A stretch of 31,829 nt of DNA from UMGS1649 sp045651205 (GTDB lineage Bacteria; Bacillota; Clostridia; TANB77; CAG-465): the NCBI GenBank assembly GCA_045651205.1, contig JAZRSA010000014.1, positions 1 through 31,829 on the forward strand, in the 5' to 3' direction. The notes beneath the pieces were generated by a model, which saw only the letters and a program-made list of their open reading frames with translations, did no database searches and had not been told where the DNA came from. The translations under genes and the position numbers were made by a program. Shown here piece after piece: positions 30,129-31,829 of the stretch (the first letter of the stretch is position 1; the number at the start of each line of letters is the position of its first letter).

Positions 30129-30599
30129 TTATTTTATTTCATTAATTTTAGTAATATCACTATATCCTAATTCGATAGATTGAATTAATTCATTAGAAGT
30201 CATTCCTATTTCATTTGTATCCATATTTGGAGTGTAAAGAACATTACCTTTAACTGTTCTATTTTCTTCTGTTTTAGAATAATAATGAGCATCCCATTTT
30301 ATTTCGTAATGAGTTTCTCTTGTAGCAGATACTACAATATCATTTTCTAGATTAAATGTTACAATTGACTTAACAATTCCAGCAGTGCAGTAATTTGTAA
30401 GCACTATTTTATCTGGATGTTGTGTAATAGAATATGCTACAGCACCACTTTTATTTTCATTTTTGCCAATAGCAACTACTTCAGGATAAGGGCTTTCGAT
30501 AATTCTAGTCATATCCCAGAACCATATAGCACCAGCTATACCTACAATTAACACCACACAAACACAAATAATAAGTATTTTTTTAACTGTTTTATTCAT
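30129..30599 (-). CDS. Anchored paralog pair, downstream member
   Basis: The 156-residue protein has the N-terminus MNKTVKKILIICVCVVLIVG, a single membrane helix (about residues 7-28) ending in IWFWDMTRIIES, followed by an extracytoplasmic domain of about 120 residues. The membrane region is nearly identical to the gene at 30621; the outer domain is only loosely similar, with shared blocks such as AYSI-x-Q, DKI-x-T and EIHY/ETHY. No family is recognised. ATG 30599 follows GGAGGA. It is second in the pair and converges on prfA. Confidence 0.72.
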   Translation of the reverse strand: MNKTVKKILIICVCVVLIVGIAGAIWFWDMTRIIESPYPEVVAIGKNENKSGAVAYSITQHPDKIVLTNYCTAGIVKSIVTFNLENDIVVSATRETHYEIKWDAHYYSKTEENRTVKGNVLYTPNMDTNEIGMTSNELIQSIELGYSDITKINEIK

Positions 30600-30620
30600 A
30601 TATATTTTTCCTCCTGTATT

Positions 30621-31097
30621 TTATTTTATTTCAGTTAAATGAGAGTAGCCATCTCTATATGAATTAATTATATCTTCAGTACTTTTTCCAAGTCCGTACT
30701 TTATTTCTCCGCTTACAATATTACCTTTTATAGTAATATTATCTAATGTAACATCAGCAATTCTTGCTTCCATTTTTGTTGTATAGTGAATTTCTACATT
30801 GTGAGATACAGATACATTATCCTTTATTTTAAAAGTTTCTATATGTTTCACGCTACTAGAAGTAGGAGAGGAATATACTGTTACGGTTATCTTATCAGAA
30901 GTTTGTTCTATTGAATACGCGCAAGGTGAGCGATACGTATTAGTTTTTTCAAAGTAATCATTATGTATTTTCAAGATTTCTTCTGAAGTACTTTCAATAA
31001 CTCTAGTCATATCCCAGAACCATATAGCACCAGCTACACCTACAATTAACACCACACAAATAGAAATAATAAGTACTTTTTTTACTGTTTTATTCAT
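30621..31097 (-). CDS. Anchored paralog pair, upstream member
   Basis: The 158-residue protein begins MNKTVKKVLIISICVVLIVG and keeps AIWFWDMTRVIES, then an extracytoplasmic domain with SPCAYSIEQTSDKITVTVYS and a long strand-rich half ending in GYSHLTEIK, matching GYSDITKINEIK of its neighbour. I chose ATG 31097 because the same AGGAGGAAAAATATAT leader precedes both copies; an upstream in-frame ATG at 31148 lies before the promoter start and is rejected. A promoter and a palindrome lie directly upstream. The function is unknown; both domains are exported. Confidence 0.75.
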   Translation of the reverse strand: MNKTVKKVLIISICVVLIVGVAGAIWFWDMTRVIESTSEEILKIHNDYFEKTNTYRSPCAYSIEQTSDKITVTVYSSPTSSSVKHIETFKIKDNVSVSHNVEIHYTTKMEARIADVTLDNITIKGNIVSGEIKYGLGKSTEDIINSYRDGYSHLTEIK

Positions 31098-31115
31098 ATA
31101 TATTTTTCCTCCTAT

Positions 31116-31132
31116 ACAAGCAATTTGCTTGT
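31116..31132. repeat. 17-base palindrome at the start of the paralog-pair transcript
   Basis: ACAAGCAA and TTGCTTGT are perfect inverted repeats around one base. They lie at the predicted start of minus-strand transcription, a classic repressor position. Confidence 0.7.
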
Positions 31133-31139
31133 TAGCATA

Positions 31140-31168
31140 ATAATACAATAAGTGTGTAAATATGTAAA
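31140..31168 (-). promoter_or_regulatory. Promoter of the paralog pair
   Basis: On the minus strand TTTACA and TATTAT with a 17-base spacer. Confidence 0.65.
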
Positions 31169-31238
31169 TGTATTTTACAAAATTTTCCTAAAAATGTGTT
31201 TTATTTAAATAAATTTATAAAAATTTTCAAATTTATAG

Positions 31239-31267
31239 TTGACATAAACAAATTCGTGTGTTAATAT
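31239..31267 (+). promoter_or_regulatory. Promoter of the 49-residue peptide unit
   Basis: Perfect TTGACA, 17-base spacer, TAATAT. The predicted start (about 31274) leaves a leader of about 97 nt. Confidence 0.75.
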
Positions 31268-31370
31268 GAAGTTATGGTGATAAATTAAATCCAGGTAGAT
31301 TTACTTATCGTCCAAGTGAAAATCATAACAAATATAAATTAAAAATTAGAAAGAAAAGGAGGTATTTGGT

Positions 31371-31520
31371 ATGACAAAAATTAATAAACAATTCATGTAT
31401 AGAGAACCAGTTATGTCTAATCTGTCAGTGGCAGTTTGGGCTTCAATTGTCGTATCAAAATACCAAGATTGTAATATAGATAATAAGTTAAATACTAGAG
31501 GTGGGGCTCTAGCTATTTAG
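31371..31520 (+). CDS. Orphan 49-residue peptide
   Basis: ATG 31371 is preceded by AAAGGAGG at good spacing. The 49 codons give a peptide with a basic start (MTKINKQFMYREPVMSN), a short hydrophobic middle (LSVAVWASIVV), a single Cys at position 34 and a C-terminus NTRGGALAI. It has its own promoter, a long leader and a strong terminator, so it is a dedicated transcription unit. No family is recognised. It could be a small secreted or modified peptide whose exporter is the ABC gene downstream, but there is a terminator between and no known leader motif, so this is speculation. Confidence 0.6.
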   Translation: MTKINKQFMYREPVMSNLSVAVWASIVVSKYQDCNIDNKLNTRGGALAI

Positions 31521-31540
31521 CTATGTGTTTGTAGAACTTT

Positions 31541-31584
31541 AAGGTGTGTTGATACGAAAAAACTCGTACAACACACCTTTTTTG
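31541..31584 (+). terminator. Strong terminator after the 49-residue peptide
   Basis: A 16-bp stem with one bulged A (AAGGTGTGTTG...TACGA with TCGTA...CAACACACCTT) is followed by TTTTTT. Confidence 0.93.
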
Positions 31585-31661
31585 TATCCATTTTTGGATA
31601 TTAACTTGAAACCCTAAAATAAAAAAATAAAATATAAAAATTAATTTAAGGAGGCAACATT

Positions 31662-31829
31662 ATGAAAAAGGTAATCGAGGTAAAAGGTCTTAGCAAGGTG
31701 TTCACGCTTAAGTCTAAAGTAAAGAAGGAGAGTAAAACTCTTACTGCGGTAGACAACGTAAACTTTGAGATTAGACCGGGAGAAATCATTGGGTTCATTG
31801 GACCTAATGGAGCGGGAAAGAGTACTACT
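31662..31829 (+). CDS. ABC transporter ATP-binding subunit (5' part)
   Basis: The first 56 residues are present; the gene runs off the window. The start MKKVIEVKGLSKVF, a basic insertion of about 12 residues (KSKVKKESK), AVDNVNFEIRPGEIIGFIGP and the Walker A motif GPNGAGKSTT mark an ABC ATPase, by its layout an ABC-2 exporter type. AAGGAGG precedes ATG 31662. Codon use (CTT, GAG, ACG, TTC) is less AT-biased than most neighbours, similar to the WG and PHP-nadK genes. Confidence 0.92.
   Translation, partial: MKKVIEVKGLSKVFTLKSKVKKESKTLTAVDNVNFEIRPGEIIGFIGPNGAGKSTT

Noticed and set aside
31270..31374. An open frame without start codon that reads SYGDKLNPGRFTYRP... and ends in TGA overlapping the ATG of the 49-residue peptide.
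   Set aside because: The stop overlaps the next start as in coupled genes and the amino acid choice looks protein-like, but no ATG, GTG or TTG opens the frame after the upstream TGA, and no ribosome binding site is near. I treat it as leader RNA.

Overview
The window comes from an AT-rich, spore-forming Firmicute, most likely an anaerobic clostridium. It carries spo0A, an unsplit pro-sigK, a SipL-like SPOCS+LysM coat protein (clostridial rather than Bacillus-type) and yunB. Most genes have strong GGAGG-type ribosome binding sites, the clear promoters are sigma-A-like with 16-18 bp spacers, and intrinsic terminators are easy to see. I saw no phage, IS, integrase or CRISPR elements.

Layout. 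0-1.8 kb: PHP-domain phosphoesterase and NAD kinase, overlapping, in a less AT-biased codon style. 1.8-7.95 kb: a DUF1540 Cys-rich protein (minus strand), sigK, two DUF3137 membrane proteins around a tRNA-Thr(GGU), a LemA protein, then the sporulation pair SipL-like and YunB. 7.98-10.55 kb (minus strand): a secreted, membrane-anchored protein, a prepilin-like protein, and rplM-rpsI behind a probable L13 leader. 10.7-14.8 kb: an HD + degenerate EAL protein, a TauE/SafE permease split into two half-size genes, a 48-residue membrane protein, a second prepilin-like protein, and a third protein with a related C-terminal module on a different membrane anchor. 14.9-19.2 kb: a probable operon of a VirB2/TrbC-like small protein, a CpaE/TadZ-like ATPase with an altered P-loop, a degenerate GGDEF protein, and the conserved ireB-ruvX-DUF1292 trio. 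19.3-21.2 kb: a self-contained cassette of two WG-repeat paralogs and a 49-residue basic peptide, again in the less AT-biased codon style. 21.3-24.8 kb: a PLP enzyme (YnbB type), an HI0933-type flavoprotein, a YigZ protein and a small anchored protein. 24.76-24.9 kb: an independent transcription unit with a strong promoter, a tRNA-like T-arm RNA and a terminator, facing mnmA. 25.98-28.9 kb: mnmA diverging from spo0A, then membrane proteins and an intact HD-GYP phosphodiesterase. 29-31.1 kb: prfA and two minus-strand paralogous anchored proteins. 31.2 kb to the end: a promoter-leader-peptide-terminator unit encoding a 49-residue peptide, then the start of an ABC exporter ATPase in the less AT-biased style.

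Three themes link the genes. The first is sporulation (spo0A, sigK, sipL, yunB). The second is c-di-GMP-type domains: a degenerate EAL, a degenerate GGDEF and one intact HD-GYP, the degenerate pair lying close to surface or secretion-like proteins (prepilin-like, VirB2-like, TadZ-like). The third is unusual arrangement of regulatory RNA signals: a terminator hairpin built into the first codons of a permease gene, a prepilin promoter nested inside a hairpin that would hide its own ribosome binding site on read-through RNA, and an orphan tRNA-like RNA. All family names here come from reading motifs by eye, with no database search.
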